Of a stretch of DNA of 64,000 bases, positions 49,929 to 60,094 are shown in pieces. Below the pieces are notes generated by a model. It saw only the letters and a list, made by a program, of their open reading frames with translations. It searched no databases and was not told the DNA's origin. Source of the DNA: Megascapheus bottae (taxonomy: Eukaryota; Chordata; Mammalia; Rodentia; Geomyidae); contig JANJXV010000025.1 of the NCBI GenBank assembly GCA_024803745.1, positions 22,517,110 through 22,581,109 on the forward strand, given 5' to 3'. The stretch's first letter is position 1. Each line of letters begins with the position of its first letter. A program made the translations under genes and the position numbers.

Positions 49929-50164
49929 GTAAGTGTGTTGGGGAAGGGGGGGTGTGGGGGGGATCCCGCAGGCCTTGTCCCACGACCGCGGAGGTGGGGA
50001 GGGGGTCGGCCTCGGGGCGGGAGGAGGAACGCGTGGAGCCCGGGCCGGTGACACATGCGTAGAGGATCGTACGTTTCCCATCCCCCCCGCCCGCCCGGGC
50101 TGGTTCAGGCCTGGAAGGGCCCTGGGAGCACAGCCCTGCTTCCCTTCTCTTCCCTTCCCTTCTC

Positions 50165-50330
50165 TCCTAATCACTACCACTGATTGTGTGCCAGGCCCCC
50201 GTGTTCCAGTGATAGCCGCGTGTGAACTGATCACAGTGACACCCCCCCCCCCCCACCCCGCTCTTGGATCGGACCTGGCGAGACTGAGGCACAGAGCAGT
50301 TAATTTACTCAGCTCAAGGCCAGGCGGACT
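50165..50330 (-). mobile_element. Probable MIR SINE with C-run
   Basis: GCGAGACTGAGGCACAGAGC and AGTTAATTTACTCAGCTCAA are the reverse MIR 3' core. A run of about 14 C at 50242-50255 separates it from an older 5' part. Confidence 0.5.
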
Positions 50331-50655
50331 CACCTGGGACGGTGGCATGATTTATTTATTTATTTATTTTTAAACCTAGGAAGGCTGACCCGGAAGCCCC
50401 TGGTAATAATAAAAGGCTGGGGAGGTTCTTAGACAGCATCTCCACCAGCTGTAGGTGTTAATGGTATTGAGGGGAAACGGAGAGCAGGACTTGGAGAGCT
50501 CACTGCCGCATAGACGAGGGTGGGGGTCGTCGGTGGGGTTCTCTGGACTTGAGGTGGTGGTTCTTTCCTGCTCCATGATGTGACCTTTTCCTGCGGGTGT
50601 TCATCCTTTTAGATTCTCTTCTGGAGCTTTTTTTCATTTCCTTTTGTTTTTGTTT
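50331..50655 (+). other. Unique intronic sequence
   Basis: No exon is recognised. A (TTTA)n run is at 50351-50370. Confidence 0.4.
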
Positions 50656-50656
50656 T

Positions 50657-51050
50657 TTTGCCATTGCTGGGGACTGAACTCAGGGCCTGAGCACTGTCCT
50701 TGGGCTTTCCTCAGGGCTAATGTTCTGCCACTTGAGCCATACTACCAGTTCTGGCTTTTTTTTTTTTTTTTTTTTTTTTAATATGTGGTACTAAGGAATT
50801 GAACCTGGGTCTTCGTGCATGCCAGGCGAGCACTCGACCACTAGGCCAAACTCCCGGCCCTCTTTCTTTTCTTTTTAAACCCAGGGATTCTATCACTTGA
50901 ATCACACCTCCACATTTCCACCTTTGCACGGGTTAATTGGTGGTAAGAGTCTCTCAGATTTAGTCTTTCCAGGCTGGTTTTGAACCTCGATCCTCAAATC
51001 TCAGCCTTCTGAATAGTTAGGATTACAGGAGAGAGCTGCTGAGGCAGGGC
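50657..51050 (-). mobile_element. IDL-Geo next to 7SL/Geo SINE
   Basis: IDL-Geo at 50657-50862 (GGACTGAACTCAGGGCCTGA to CACTAGGCCAAACTCCCGGC) with a T22 run between its monomers, then the remainder of a 7SL/Geo copy to 51050 (GGTTTTGAACCTCGATCCTC, GTTAGGATTACAGGAGAGAG). Confidence 0.8.
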
Positions 51051-51194
51051 TAAGAAGCATCTTCTGGGGGAAGAGGCTGTCCTGTCCAGACCTGTCGACT
51101 CTCAGTGGCACTTCCTAAGATTTAGATGTTCATCTCTTAATTTGTAGAGCACTTGCTTTTTCTTTCTTGTTTTTTTTTTTGGGGGGGGGGGAGT

Positions 51195-51445
51195 AGGGTG
51201 TGTGTGTGTGTTCCAGTACTAGGGCTTGAACTCAGGATTGAACTTAGACACTTGCTGTGTTTTTTTTTTGCCCAAGGCTGGTGCTTTACCACTTGAGCCA
51301 TGCCTCCATTTCTTTTTTTTTTTTGCTGGATAATTGGAGATATGACTGTTGAATTTATCTGCCTGTGTTGGATTCAAATCACAATCCTCAGGTCAAAGCC
51401 TCCTGAGTAGCTAGGGTTACAGAAGTGAGCCACCCGTGCTTGGCT
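51195..51445 (-). mobile_element. (TG)n and 7SL-head/Geo-tail SINE
   Basis: GGTGTGTGTGTGTGTTCCAG, CTAGGGCTTGAACTCAGGAT, GGTGCTTTACCACTTGAGCC, GCTAGGGTTACAGAAGTGAG. Confidence 0.8.
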
Positions 51446-51527
51446 TCCTTTTACCATTGTAATGGCCTTTAAGCCTATGGCGTCCAAAACACACTGAGCT
51501 CCCTCAAGGTGAATTGTCAGGTTCTTT

Positions 51528-51850
51528 CTTTTTTTTTTTTTTTGGCCAATCCTGGAGCTTGAACTCAGGGCCTGAGCACTGTCCTTGAGCCTTTTCCTCA
51601 AGGGTAATGCTCTGCCACTTGAGCCACAGCACAACTTCCGGCTTTTCTTTTTTTTTTTTTTGCCAGTCCTGGGCTTGAGCTCAGGGCTTGATGACTGTCC
51701 TTGGGCTTTCTCAAGGCCAGAGCTCTACCACTTGAGCCTCAGCACCACTTCCGGCTTTTTGCTATGTACGTGGGGTACCGAGCAATTGAACTGGGTCTTT
51801 GTGCATGCTAAGCAAGCACTCTACCACTAGGCCAAACTCCTGGCCCCTGT
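51528..51850 (-). mobile_element. Geo monomer followed by full IDL-Geo SINE
   Basis: A lone reverse Geo monomer (51542-51647, GGAGCTTGAACTCAGGGCCT to CACAACTTCCGGCTTTT) is followed by T-run and full IDL-Geo (51660-51847, TGCCAGTCCTGGGCTTGAGC to CACTAGGCCAAACTCCTGGC). Probably an IDL-Geo inserted in an older one. Confidence 0.8.
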
Positions 51851-51872
51851 TTTTTTTTTTTTAATTCTCCTT

Positions 51873-51932
51873 TTTTGGTATTAGGGATTGAATCCAGGAT
51901 GTTGCACTTGGTAGGCAACTCAGCCCCCTGTC
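51873..51932 (-). mobile_element. ID-like monomer fragment
   Basis: GGTATTAGGGATTGAATCCA and CTTGGTAGGCAACTCAGCCC. Confidence 0.55.
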
Positions 51933-51937
51933 AGATC

Positions 51938-52160
51938 TTTTTTTTTTTTTTTTTTTTTTTTTGTGCCAGTCCTGGGCTTAATTAAGTTCAGGGCCTGAGC
52001 CCTGTCTTTAGGCTTTCTCAAGGCTAGAACTCTACCACTTGAGTCACAGTGCCACTTCTGACTGTTTCTGTGTATGTGGTACTGAGAAATTGAACCTGGG
52101 TCTTTATGCATGTTAGGCAAGCACTCTACCACTGCCACTGGGCCAAACTCCCGGCCCCAA
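51938..52160 (-). mobile_element. IDL-Geo SINE, full length, T24 tail complement
   Basis: A long T-run (51938-51961), GTGCCAGTCCTGGGCTTAAT, GTGGTACTGAGAAATTGAAC. A GCCACT duplication occurs near the 5' end (ACCACTGCCACTGGGCC). Confidence 0.92.
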
Positions 52161-52624
52161 GATTCTTTACTGTTCAACTCTGGCATGCTGTGAACCCATA
52201 GTGAGTGGTTGATGGTACAGTGTTTGAGCATCTCCAGGCCCTCTGTTTACTTCTGGCAATGGTATGTTCAGTAAATGGTATGTTCAGGAGGGATTGTCCA
52301 ATTTTGAAAGGGCCAGAAGATGGTGGGTACCATGCTGGTTATAGAAAGAGGAAGTAAGGCACTGACCTTGTTTTCATGGGCTTAACAACCAGCTGGGTTA
52401 AAGACACCCCCGGTGCTGAGCAGCATGGCATAATTGTAATACATATACTACTTAGTGTGTGTGTTGTACAGGCACATGTGGCAGAGCAGTTAAACTCAAT
52501 TCAATACAATATGGAGATAGGAATTTCCAGGAAGGTACATTTAATATTCATTACTGAAAGTAGTACTCCTTTTATTTTTAAATTTAAACTTTAAAAATTG
52601 TGAGTAAAGTCTCCATAACATCAG
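52161..52624 (+). other. Unique intronic sequence
   Basis: No exon is recognised. A TGGTATGTTCAG repeat occurs twice near 52260-52285. Confidence 0.4.
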
Positions 52625-52880
52625 TTGGGCGCCAGTGGCTCAGGCCTGTAATACTAACTACTCTGGAGGCTGAGATTTGAGGATCAAGGTTCAAAGCCAG
52701 CTTGGGCACAAAAGACTCTGAGACTCTTATCTCCAGTTAACCACCAGAAAACTGGAAGTGGTGCTGTGGCTCAAAGTGGTAGAACACTAGCCTTGAGCTG
52801 AAAATCAGCTCAGGGACAGTGCCCAGGCCCAGAGTTCAAATCCCACAGCTGAACCCAGAAAAAACCCCCAAACCCAAAAA
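52625..52880 (+). mobile_element. 7SL-head/Geo-tail SINE, full length
   Basis: GGCGCCAGTGGCTCAGGCCT, CTCCAGTTAACCACCAGAAA, AAAGTGGTAGAACACTAGCC, GCCCAGAGTTCAAATCCCAC. Confidence 0.9.
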
Positions 52881-52886
52881 AACTCA

Positions 52887-53040
52887 GGCCAGGAGTGTGG
52901 CCTAATGGTAGAGTGCTTGCCTAGCATGCACAAAGCCCTGGGTTTGATTCCTTGGTATGACATACACAGAGCCAGAAGTGGGGCTCAAGGCCAGTGCTCA
53001 GACTCTGAGTTCAATCCCCAGGACTGGCAACAAAACAAAA
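52887..53040 (+). mobile_element. IDL-Geo SINE, Geo shortened
   Basis: GTGTGGCCTAATGGTAGAGT, GGGTTTGATTCCTTGGTATG, GAGTTCAATCCCCAGGACTG. Confidence 0.88.
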
Positions 53041-53819
53041 CTCAAATCCCTTACTGTTTATTAAGCATCTCTGATATTGCTATTTTTCATTTATGACCTT
53101 CTTCAGTATCAGTTAACCAGGTTACTTTCTGCTCTTACTACAGGGTGCAAAAGGAAGGTAACAGACTAGGATACTTATTGAGGCTTGGAGCTGGCATTTT
53201 GATCTAAGATGCTCTTCTCCAAAGCCTGTGCTTTTTGTTATGCATTATCCACCTCATGGGAAGAAAGATCAGAAGTGTCCTCAAACTGCTTTGGTTCTCA
53301 GAGTAGCAGGGTTTGAGGAGTATGGTAATATTCTTTAAATTGTCCCTGTAGCAGGAGGGAACCTGGTTCGCACATTTCCTCTTAAAAAGCGATTTGTCGT
53401 TGCAGTACATAATTACTAAAAGCAACTCCATTTAAAATGATTAAATAAAATGGTTAAATAATCATTTTACATTGATTTTCCAGGAGTTTAGGAGCTGTGT
53501 AACACATTAGAGAATTTCACTGCTGCTTTGAAAGTTATTAATATTCAATGATCTACTCCTTGAAATGGAATGGGCAACATTGAGGCCCTGTTCAAATTAA
53601 CATTTCTTTTTAGTTCCTTAAAGATTTCATTGGTTATAAATCAGACATCAAGTCTGGCCACTTTCATAGTGTACCTTCAGTTTGTGCATCTGCAGTGTTG
53701 CACTGTGTGCTTGTCAGCAGAAGGCCTGGAGAAGCCAGGGATAGTAAGGGAGGGTTTAGCAGTATCCAGAGGTTCTGTGTTTTGGTCACAATATTGGAAA
53801 CCTAGCTAGTTGTATGTAG
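53041..53819 (+). other. Unique intronic sequence
   Basis: About 780 bp without a recognisable repeat or exon. Confidence 0.4.
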
Positions 53820-54065
53820 CTAAAGTGTACTGGTGACATACGCTAGTGATCCCAGCACTGGGGAGGCTCAGACAGAAGGATGGGGAGTTAGAAGCCAGCC
53901 TGACCTCTCTTGAGAGAGATCTCAAAACCAAACAAAAACCCCAAAACAAATGATTTTGACAGCTTTTGAAAAAATTTAGGATTGGAGACATGGCCTAGTT
54001 TATAGAATGCTAGCTAGTTAGTGAAAGTGTCAGGTATTGTGTTCAAGTCCCATTCTTGGACCTGA
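53820..54065 (+). mobile_element. B1-like SINE followed by ID-like monomer
   Basis: B1-like 53820-53955 (GTGATCCCAGCACTGGGGAG, AAGCCAGCCTGACCTCTCTT) and an ID-like monomer 53983-54065 (GAGACATGGCCTAGTTTATA, GTGTTCAAGTCCCATTCTTG). Both are the older, Geo-free type. Confidence 0.65.
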
Positions 54066-54336
54066 AGAAATTAGTTCATGATATATTTTGAAATGATGAA
54101 ATTACCTGGTGAACAAAACCCCCAATTAATGTGATGTACACATTCAGTCTCTACATTAAGCCAAGCTTTTTAGTATCTATTCACAAAGTAATAATTGAAG
54201 TCCTACTTTCAAGGTTAAAATTCCAGGTGCTGTGATTAGCACAATGTGATTGCATAGAAAGCTTAGTGTATGCCATGCATTTTACCCATATACTCCTCTA
54301 AAAAATGTCAGGGAAGAGTGGCTGTTTTTTTTTTTT
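54066..54336 (+). other. Unique intronic sequence
   Basis: No exon is recognised. Confidence 0.4.
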
Positions 54337-54572
54337 CTTCCAGTCATGGAACTCTGGGCCTGGACACTGTTCCTGAGCTCTTCAGCTTAAGGCTACTACT
54401 GCCCTACCCCTGGAACCACAGCACCACTTCTGGTTTTCTGGTGGTTAATTGGAGATAAGAGTCTCACAGACTTTAGTGCCAGGGCTGGCTATGAACTGGC
54501 TATGAACTTAGATCCTCACATCTTAGCCTCTTGAGTAGCTAGGATTACAGGCATGAGCCACTGTATCTAGCA
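54337..54572 (-). mobile_element. 7SL-head/Geo-tail SINE with small duplication
   Basis: CATGGAACTCTGGGCCTGGA, TCTGGTGGTTAATTGGAGAT. GGCTATGAACT occurs twice in tandem. TAGGATTACAGGCATGAGCC follows. Confidence 0.88.
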
Positions 54573-54574
54573 TA

Positions 54575-54700
54575 GGCTGTTTTTATTTTCCATTTGATAG
54601 ATAATGACATTTAAGGCACTGAGAAGCTAGGGAACTTCCCAAGGTCATACTGCCATCTCAGAATGAGATTGGGATAAAAAATCCAGGCAGTCTCCAGAGT
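54575..54700 (-). mobile_element. MIR SINE
   Basis: CATTTGATAGATAATGACAT, AAGGCACTGAGAAGCTAGGG and AAGGTCATACTGCCATCTCA are in reverse MIR order. Confidence 0.55.
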
Positions 54701-54704
54701 TGTA

Positions 54705-54785
54705 GAGTTGGGGTGCCAGTCATATGTAGAACTTGCTTAGCATACTTGAGGGCCAGCCTTCCAACCCCAGCAGTATGAAAAATGG
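54705..54785 (+). mobile_element. ID-like monomer, diverged
   Basis: AGTCATATGTAGAACTTGCT, TAGCATACTTGAGGGCC and CCAACCCCAGCAGTATGAAA. Confidence 0.45.
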
Positions 54786-55224
54786 TTGCTCTTAGCAGTT
54801 ATATCAGTTATACTTTGAGAGTACTATCTGCCTGCCCTAGAGGAGGGAGCATAATGGTGAAGATAAGACATAATTCTGATAAGTGCAAGAGACTAACAAG
54901 GGTGATAGTGCAAACACATGGCTGCTAAGCACCTTGTTAGGAAGAATGCACTAAGAAGCAGCTGAGTGCCAAGTGAGGCTTCTCGAGAGGCATACTTACA
55001 TCTTGGAAGATAAGAGTTTGACAGCAAGGCACAAAGTTTGCCCATGGTTCCAAAGAGCAGATATATATATATATCAATAAAGATAATGGAAAATAATGGA
55101 TGTCAGGGAGAGTGAGGAAAAGCATACACATTTTTTGGGGCATTGGACTTTCTACGCATATGCATCTACATGCATCACACAGACTTCTTGGAGAGGGGGA
55201 AGAGGGCAGTTATTGGGGTTTGAA
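54786..55224 (+). other. Unique intronic sequence
   Basis: No exon is recognised. A short (TA)n lies near 55064-55075. Confidence 0.4.
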
Positions 55225-55535
55225 GTTAAGGCCAGGAACTGGCTAGGCAGGTGCTTTGCCACTTGAGCCACACCCTTAGCTTTTTATTTGCTTTAGTTTC
55301 TGACATGGTCTTACTTTGCCTGGAGCTGACTTTGTGATTCTCAGGACCTGGGTGCTGTGTTTGAGCTCTTTTTGCTCAAGGCTAAACCTCTACCATTTGA
55401 GCCACAACTCTACTTCCAGATTTTTGGTGGTTAATTGGTGAAGAGTCTCATGGACTTTCTTGCTCTGGCTGGCTTTGAACCAAGATTCTTAGATCTCAGC
55501 CTCCTGAGTAGCTAGGATTACAGGTGTGCGCCTCT
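55225..55535 (-). mobile_element. ID-like and 7SL-head/Geo-tail SINEs
   Basis: Reverse ID-like text at 55225-55285 (CTGGCTAGGCAGGTGCTTTG), then 7SL/Geo from about 55345 (GACCTGGGTGCTGTGTTTGA) to 55535 (TAGGATTACAGGTGTGCGCC). Confidence 0.7.
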
Positions 55536-55549
55536 GAACTATTCTTTTT

Positions 55550-55757
55550 TTGGGGGGGGGCAGGGGAGTCCTGGGCTTGAACTCAGGGCCTGAGCAGCAC
55601 GGTCCTTGGGCTTTCTCAAGGCTAGAGCTCTGCCACTTGAGCCACAGCGCCACTTCTGGCTTTTTCTGTGTATATGTGGTACCAAGGAATGGAATCTGGG
55701 TCTTCATGCATGCTAGGCAAGCACTCTACCACCCACTAGGCCATGTTCCCTGCCCCT
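55550..55757 (-). mobile_element. IDL-Geo SINE, full length
   Basis: AGTCCTGGGCTTGAACTCAG, GTGGTACCAAGGAATGGAAT, CATGCATGCTAGGCAAGCAC. Confidence 0.92.
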
Positions 55758-55789
55758 ACGCCCCCAGAGGTTAACAGTTTGAACCATTT

Positions 55790-55935
55790 AAAAAAATTTT
55801 TTTTTATTGTAATTAGTAAAAGGGTTACATGATATTTGCCAGATAGAAGGTGCATTAATTCACATACATTGATACCCTTTCACATGTCTTGGTACCCATT
55901 ACCCTCCCCCCCACACCCCCCCATTTTTTTTTTTT
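55790..55935 (-). mobile_element. Unidentified dispersed repeat, copy B
   Basis: Inverted relative to the copy at 48470-48650. It begins with a T-run and TTATTGTAATTAGTAAAAGG, followed by GGTGCATTAATTCACATACA and CCTTTCACATGTCTTGGTAC. Confidence 0.5.
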
Positions 55936-56270
55936 TTTGCTATGCTGGGATAAAACCCAGGATATCTTTCAGTCCTCCCCCCCCCCCCCGGCCCCCCCAT
56001 CCATTACTGAGCTACAGGCTACACTGAGCTATAGGAAAAGGTACAAAGAACATGGCAGAAAAAGGAATCACTCCAGATTTACTAGCCTACACTAATTAAT
56101 GTATTCCATATACTCATATACCTTTATATCTGGCTGTCTATAGCTATATATTTGTGTATGGAAAATAAGGATGATAGTTAAAATAAAGACTGAGATAAAG
56201 TTAAGAGTGCTAATTTTTTGTTACTTTAGTTTTAAAGTAAAAGTCAAGTCACTGTCACTTGCATTAAAAA
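55936..56270 (+). other. Unique intronic sequence with C-run
   Basis: An ID-like remnant may lie at 55938-56035 (GGGATAAAACCCAGGATATC) with a run of 12-13 C at 55977-55988. Confidence 0.4.
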
Positions 56271-56274
56271 CTAT

Positions 56275-56560
56275 ATTTTGAAGTAATTGTATAATGGCGG
56301 CATTTATGTATCTGTGCAGTATCCAAACCAGGAAATTGACATTGGTACATGTCAATTATTGACTACACTACAGAGCTTCCAGAGTTTTAAACCTGAATTC
56401 ATTCATTTGTGTGTTTATGGTTCTTTGCAGTTATTCCACATGTTGATTCATGTACTAACACCACAGTCAAGGTTCAGAACTGCCAGCATGAGGACTCCTT
56501 CTTAAGCCACCACCCCCCCTGCTTTGTAATCACAGTCCCTTTCTAGCATTTCTCTATTCA
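56275..56560 (+). mobile_element. Ancient L1 3' UTR fragment
   Basis: GTATCCAAACCAGGAAATTG, ACATTGGTACATGTCAATTA, CAAGGTTCAGAACTGCCAGC and CCCTTTCTAGC are in the order of the L1M 3' UTR. Confidence 0.65.
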
Positions 56561-56609
56561 GTACTTGTGTCATTTTGAGAATGATAGGTAAATGCAATCT
56601 GCAGAGCAT

Positions 56610-56808
56610 AGCCTCCCCCCCCCAGTCCTGGGGCCTGAACTCTGGGCCTGAGCACTGTCCTTGGGCTTTCCTCAAGGCTAGCACTCTACCACTTGAGCCA
56701 CAACATCACTTTTAGCTTTTCTATGTATGTCGTACCAAGGAATTGAACCTGGGTCTAGTGCATGCTACGCAAGCACTCTACCACTAGGCCAAACTCCAGT
56801 CCCAGCAT
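56610..56808 (-). mobile_element. IDL-Geo SINE, full length
   Basis: CAGTCCTGGGGCCTGAACTC, GTCGTACCAAGGAATTGAAC, CACTAGGCCAAACTCCAGTC. Confidence 0.9.
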
Positions 56809-56824
56809 AGACTTCTCCTGGTCT

Positions 56825-57027
56825 TTTTTTTTCTTTTAACCAGTCCTGGGCTTAGACTCAGGGATTGAGCACTGTCCTTGGGTTTTTCTCAAGGCTAGTG
56901 CCCTACCACTTGAGCCACAGCACCACTTCTGGCTTTTTTTCTTTGTATGTGGTACTGAGGAATCGAACCTGGGTCTTCGTGTATGCTAGGCAAGCACTCT
57001 TACCATTAGGTCAAACTCCCAGCCTCA
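56825..57027 (-). mobile_element. IDL-Geo SINE, full length
   Basis: ACCAGTCCTGGGCTTAGACT, GTGGTACTGAGGAATCGAAC, ATTAGGTCAAACTCCCAGCC. Confidence 0.92.
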
Positions 57028-59204
57028 ACCAGCATAGCCTTTTGAAACAGATTTTTCCCCACTGAGGGGGAGACCTTGAGGCCTGATGATTTTACTTGAA
57101 TTTAATAGCAGAAAAAAAAAATAGAAAGGGACTATTGGTTCAGTTAAGTCTTTGCTTCAATTAATAAAGTTGTGGTAGGGTACGGAAGATTCTAAAAAGT
57201 GTTAAGATGGCATTTCCTCTTCATAAATATGTACTTCATGGTTAAGTTATACCCATTCCTTCCTCATTTTTGTTAAGTTAGTGTCAATGCATTTATAGTT
57301 TGTGTTCTAATTTAGCTCAGCATTGTATATTTTAAAGGATTCAGTGTTCCCATTAGTTTTTAAAATCAATCTGTCTTTCCCTCTGCCTCTCTTTTTCTCT
57401 CTCTCGTTTTTTGAGAGAGGATCCAGATCGAGGCTCTCCTCTTGCCTCTGCATTTTAACTGCTGGGATTACAGGCATGTAATCTAGCTCCCTGCAGGCTC
57501 TTTCTTACTTTGGCTTGTCCACATTGAATTTTGTGATTCATTTCCTTATGGCTAGGTTTTATTGTTATAAAGAGGGCTTTAGGTGGTGAATTCAAAATAT
57601 GTATTTTGAAGAACATCTTGGCTAGGCAGAGAGAGCATTCTTGGGTTTCATTCTCTCTGCCTCTGGTTTTGTATTGTAGACTTTCTACCATCTAGAACTA
57701 AGTGTTCTATTAACCTTTTTATTTGTTTATCATTGATTAGCTGGGTAGGTCTTTATTTAGCAAAAAAGTTCAAATTGTTATATTTCCTGAATTATTTCAT
57801 GTTTAAAAAATGTGTTTTGTCCTTCTCCATAAATGGTAGCCTTGCCTGGTACAGTGTTCATGGGTCATACATTCTTCTTCTTTCTCATCGTTATATAGAA
57901 GTTTCTTTATTGTTTTCTGCCAGGGAAGGATGGTATGTGAAAATGTTCTTCCATATTACCCTAGCTTCTGCCTGGCTTAGGGGAAAGCCATGTTGGAGTT
58001 CTGTAGCATGAAACGCTTCTCCATGAAGATCACTTTTTTATCAGTTTGCCCCAGAACACAGTGTGCCTGCATTCATGAATGTACCTACTTCTTTGACGTT
58101 GGTTAGTGTGCATTTCCAGGGTTTCTGCCAACTGCCCTCAGCACTCCCGACTAAAGATTGCATCTATCTTTGCATACTTTGTGAGTTTGTAAAATACATT
58201 TGTAGAGGTGGAGATACGGGGCAAACAGCTAGGTAGTCTCTAAATAGATGGTATCCTTCTACACGGGAACTCATGGCATATTGTTTCCTATTTTGTAGCT
58301 AACACCATTGAAACTCCTTATGTCCAATGGGAAAGTCACACCTCAGGGTGCACACATGCTTGTGAGTGAAGCAGAGCATCTGTGGTACTTTATTACCATA
58401 TGTCGATTTCCTACATCATCTGGCCATTCTTGATCTTCTGATCTTTGTACCTTTTGGGTCAGCCAACATTTTAGAAAATGTAATTTAGTAGGATAAATTT
58501 AGAATGTTGACAGATTGCTCAAATTTCGAATGGCTTTTAGCAATTTCAGGATGAATCGCATCCTGCTGGTTTTTGTCAGGATAAGAGCACTAGCACTAGT
58601 GTGCTGGTTGAGACAGTGTACATTTATAGACCCTGCACACAAGAGCTCTGTGCCTTAGCAGGGAGATTGCCAGATTCATGCTAGCCTGGGCTGTATAATG
58701 AGAATGGAAGAAAAATTAGAAGAAAAAGCAATAACATTTCACGTGTACTCACATTGTATGAATGGTAGTTGGGATGAGTCTAAGAATCTGATAGTTTGCT
58801 AAGCCACTGTACACTTTCAGTTTGCTGATCCAGATTCCTTTCTGCTTGGCTTCAAGTTTAGCTGTCACAAGGTAATTGAGGAACCTGTTAGAAGTCCAGG
58901 CTTTATGTAGGTGAGAACTTTGATTTCCAGAAAGTTGTGCAGTGTCTTTGGCGAAGTGATTACTGGTTATTTTTGCCTGGTTTGGTTAGTTGGGTGTTAG
59001 TTGAGAACCAGATTTAGAGTACTCCTGTGAAGCAGCTCTAGGTAAGGCTCTGCCAGTCATGTAGAGCCTCAGGGCTCAGACAGCCCATTCTGGTTTGAAG
59101 GCCCCTATCTCAGGAGTATAGGTCATAGTTGCTCTCTGTAAACCTAAAATTTCTTAAAGTCTTGGGCCATATCTTAAACATTTATTGGGTAAAAATAAGT
59201 TAGG
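57028..59204 (+). other. Mostly unique intronic sequence, SINE-poor
   Basis: About 2.2 kb with only weak repeats: a B1-like remnant at 57400-57490 (CTGCTGGGATTACAGGCATG), possible LINE text at 57790-57980 and a B1-like scrap at 58650-58700. The 92-codon frame at 57733-58011 is hydrophobic but looks LINE-derived or random. No exon is recognised. Confidence 0.4.
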
Positions 59205-59372
59205 GGAGGGGGATTGTACCTAGTGGTAAGTATCTGTCTAGCTTGTGCAAGGCCCTGGATTCCTTCCCTAGCACTGGGGGAAAAATATAAGTCTTGGCAC
59301 TCACAAGGCTGAGGAGGCAGGAAGAGAGGAAGTTCCAGGTTAGCTTGGACTGCACAGGAGATTGTAGGTAGG
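59205..59372 (+). mobile_element. ID-like monomer joined to B1-like half
   Basis: GGGGATTGTACCTAGTGGTA, GCAAGGCCCTGGATTCCTTC, then ACTCACAAGGCTGAGGAGGC and AGCTTGGACTGCACAGGAGA. Confidence 0.55.
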
Positions 59373-59601
59373 TTCTTTTTACTTGTCTAGCAGCTTGCTA
59401 GTACCTGCATGCCTGCTTGTATGCGCTTGCTCTCTTGCACGTTCTCTCTCTCCTGCCCCCCTTCCCCCTCTTCGGAGCACAGAGCCCTTTATTTCTTTGA
59501 TTCCATGGGGACAAAAAGGGTTAGTTTATGGACATTGTATTATGCTGAGAGGTGCTGGAAATAAAAAGGTGTGTACGTGCTTCTTATGAAGAAAAAGTCA
59601 G

Positions 59602-59788
59602 CCGGGAGTTTGGCCTAGTGGTTAAAGTGCTTGCCTAGCATGCATGAAGACCCGGGTTCAATTCCTCGGTACCACATACATAGAAAAAAGCTGGAAGTGG
59701 TGCTGAGGCTCAAGTGGAAGAGTGCTAGCCTTGAGAAAGTCCAAGGACAGTGCTCAGGCCCTGAGCTCAAGCCCAGGACTAGCAAAAA

Positions 59789-59814
<26 letters not shown>
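59602..59814 (+). mobile_element. IDL-Geo SINE with perfect target-site duplication
   Basis: AGAAAAAGTCA flanks the element exactly (59591-59601 and 59815-59825). TTTGGCCTAGTGGTTAAAGT, GGGTTCAATTCCTCGGTACC and GAGCTCAAGCCCAGGACTAG are well preserved, with an A-tail of over 20. One of the youngest insertions in the window. Confidence 0.95.
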
Positions 59815-59820
<6 letters not shown>

Positions 59821-59888
59821 AGTCATTGGAAAACATTTGAAAAGACCTTAGAGCCGTCTCTGAAAACTATTCTAAGGAAGTAAGGACC

Positions 59889-59901
59889 CCCCCCCCCCCC
59901 C
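59889..59901. repeat. C-run
   Basis: About 14 C in a row in front of GCAACCCCACA. Confidence 0.9.
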
Positions 59902-59919
59902 GCAACCCCACACTTTGTC

Positions 59920-60094
59920 AGTGACTTGAACTTGTGCCCTTTGTGATATACCCTAGCTCAAGGCCACTTCACTTCAGGTTTTCTGGTGGTTAATAGGAGA
60001 TGAGTCCCATGGACTTTCCTGGCTTTGAACTGTGGTCCTCAGATCTCAGCCTCCTGAGTAGCCAGGATTATAGGCATGAGCCATCAGCACCCAG
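59920..60094 (-). mobile_element. 7SL-head/Geo-tail SINE
   Basis: TTTTCTGGTGGTTAATAGGA, TCTCAGCCTCCTGAGTAGCC, TTATAGGCATGAGCCATCAG. The Geo monomer is diverged. Confidence 0.8.

Larger units (their letters stand above)
49000..50100. promoter_or_regulatory. CpG island, probable bidirectional promoter
   Basis: Dense CpG block without SINEs. From left to right: a YY1-type CAAGATGGCGGGC (49062-49074), four tandem GC boxes (49099-49166), an inverted CCAAT box ATTGG (49224-49228), an ETS site CCACTTCCGG (49286-49295), and then leader sequence with donors on the plus strand. There is no TATA box. Donors on both strands (49437 plus, 49038 minus) argue for divergent transcription. The open frames through this island (for example 342 codons on the minus strand) are not recognisable and are probably GC-driven. 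Confidence 0.75.

Noticed and set aside
49000..50100. Naming the promoter gene as CDC42, CAPZB, DSTN or similar
   Set aside because: Gene order and exon ends were considered, but no coding sequence is visible that would support any of them.
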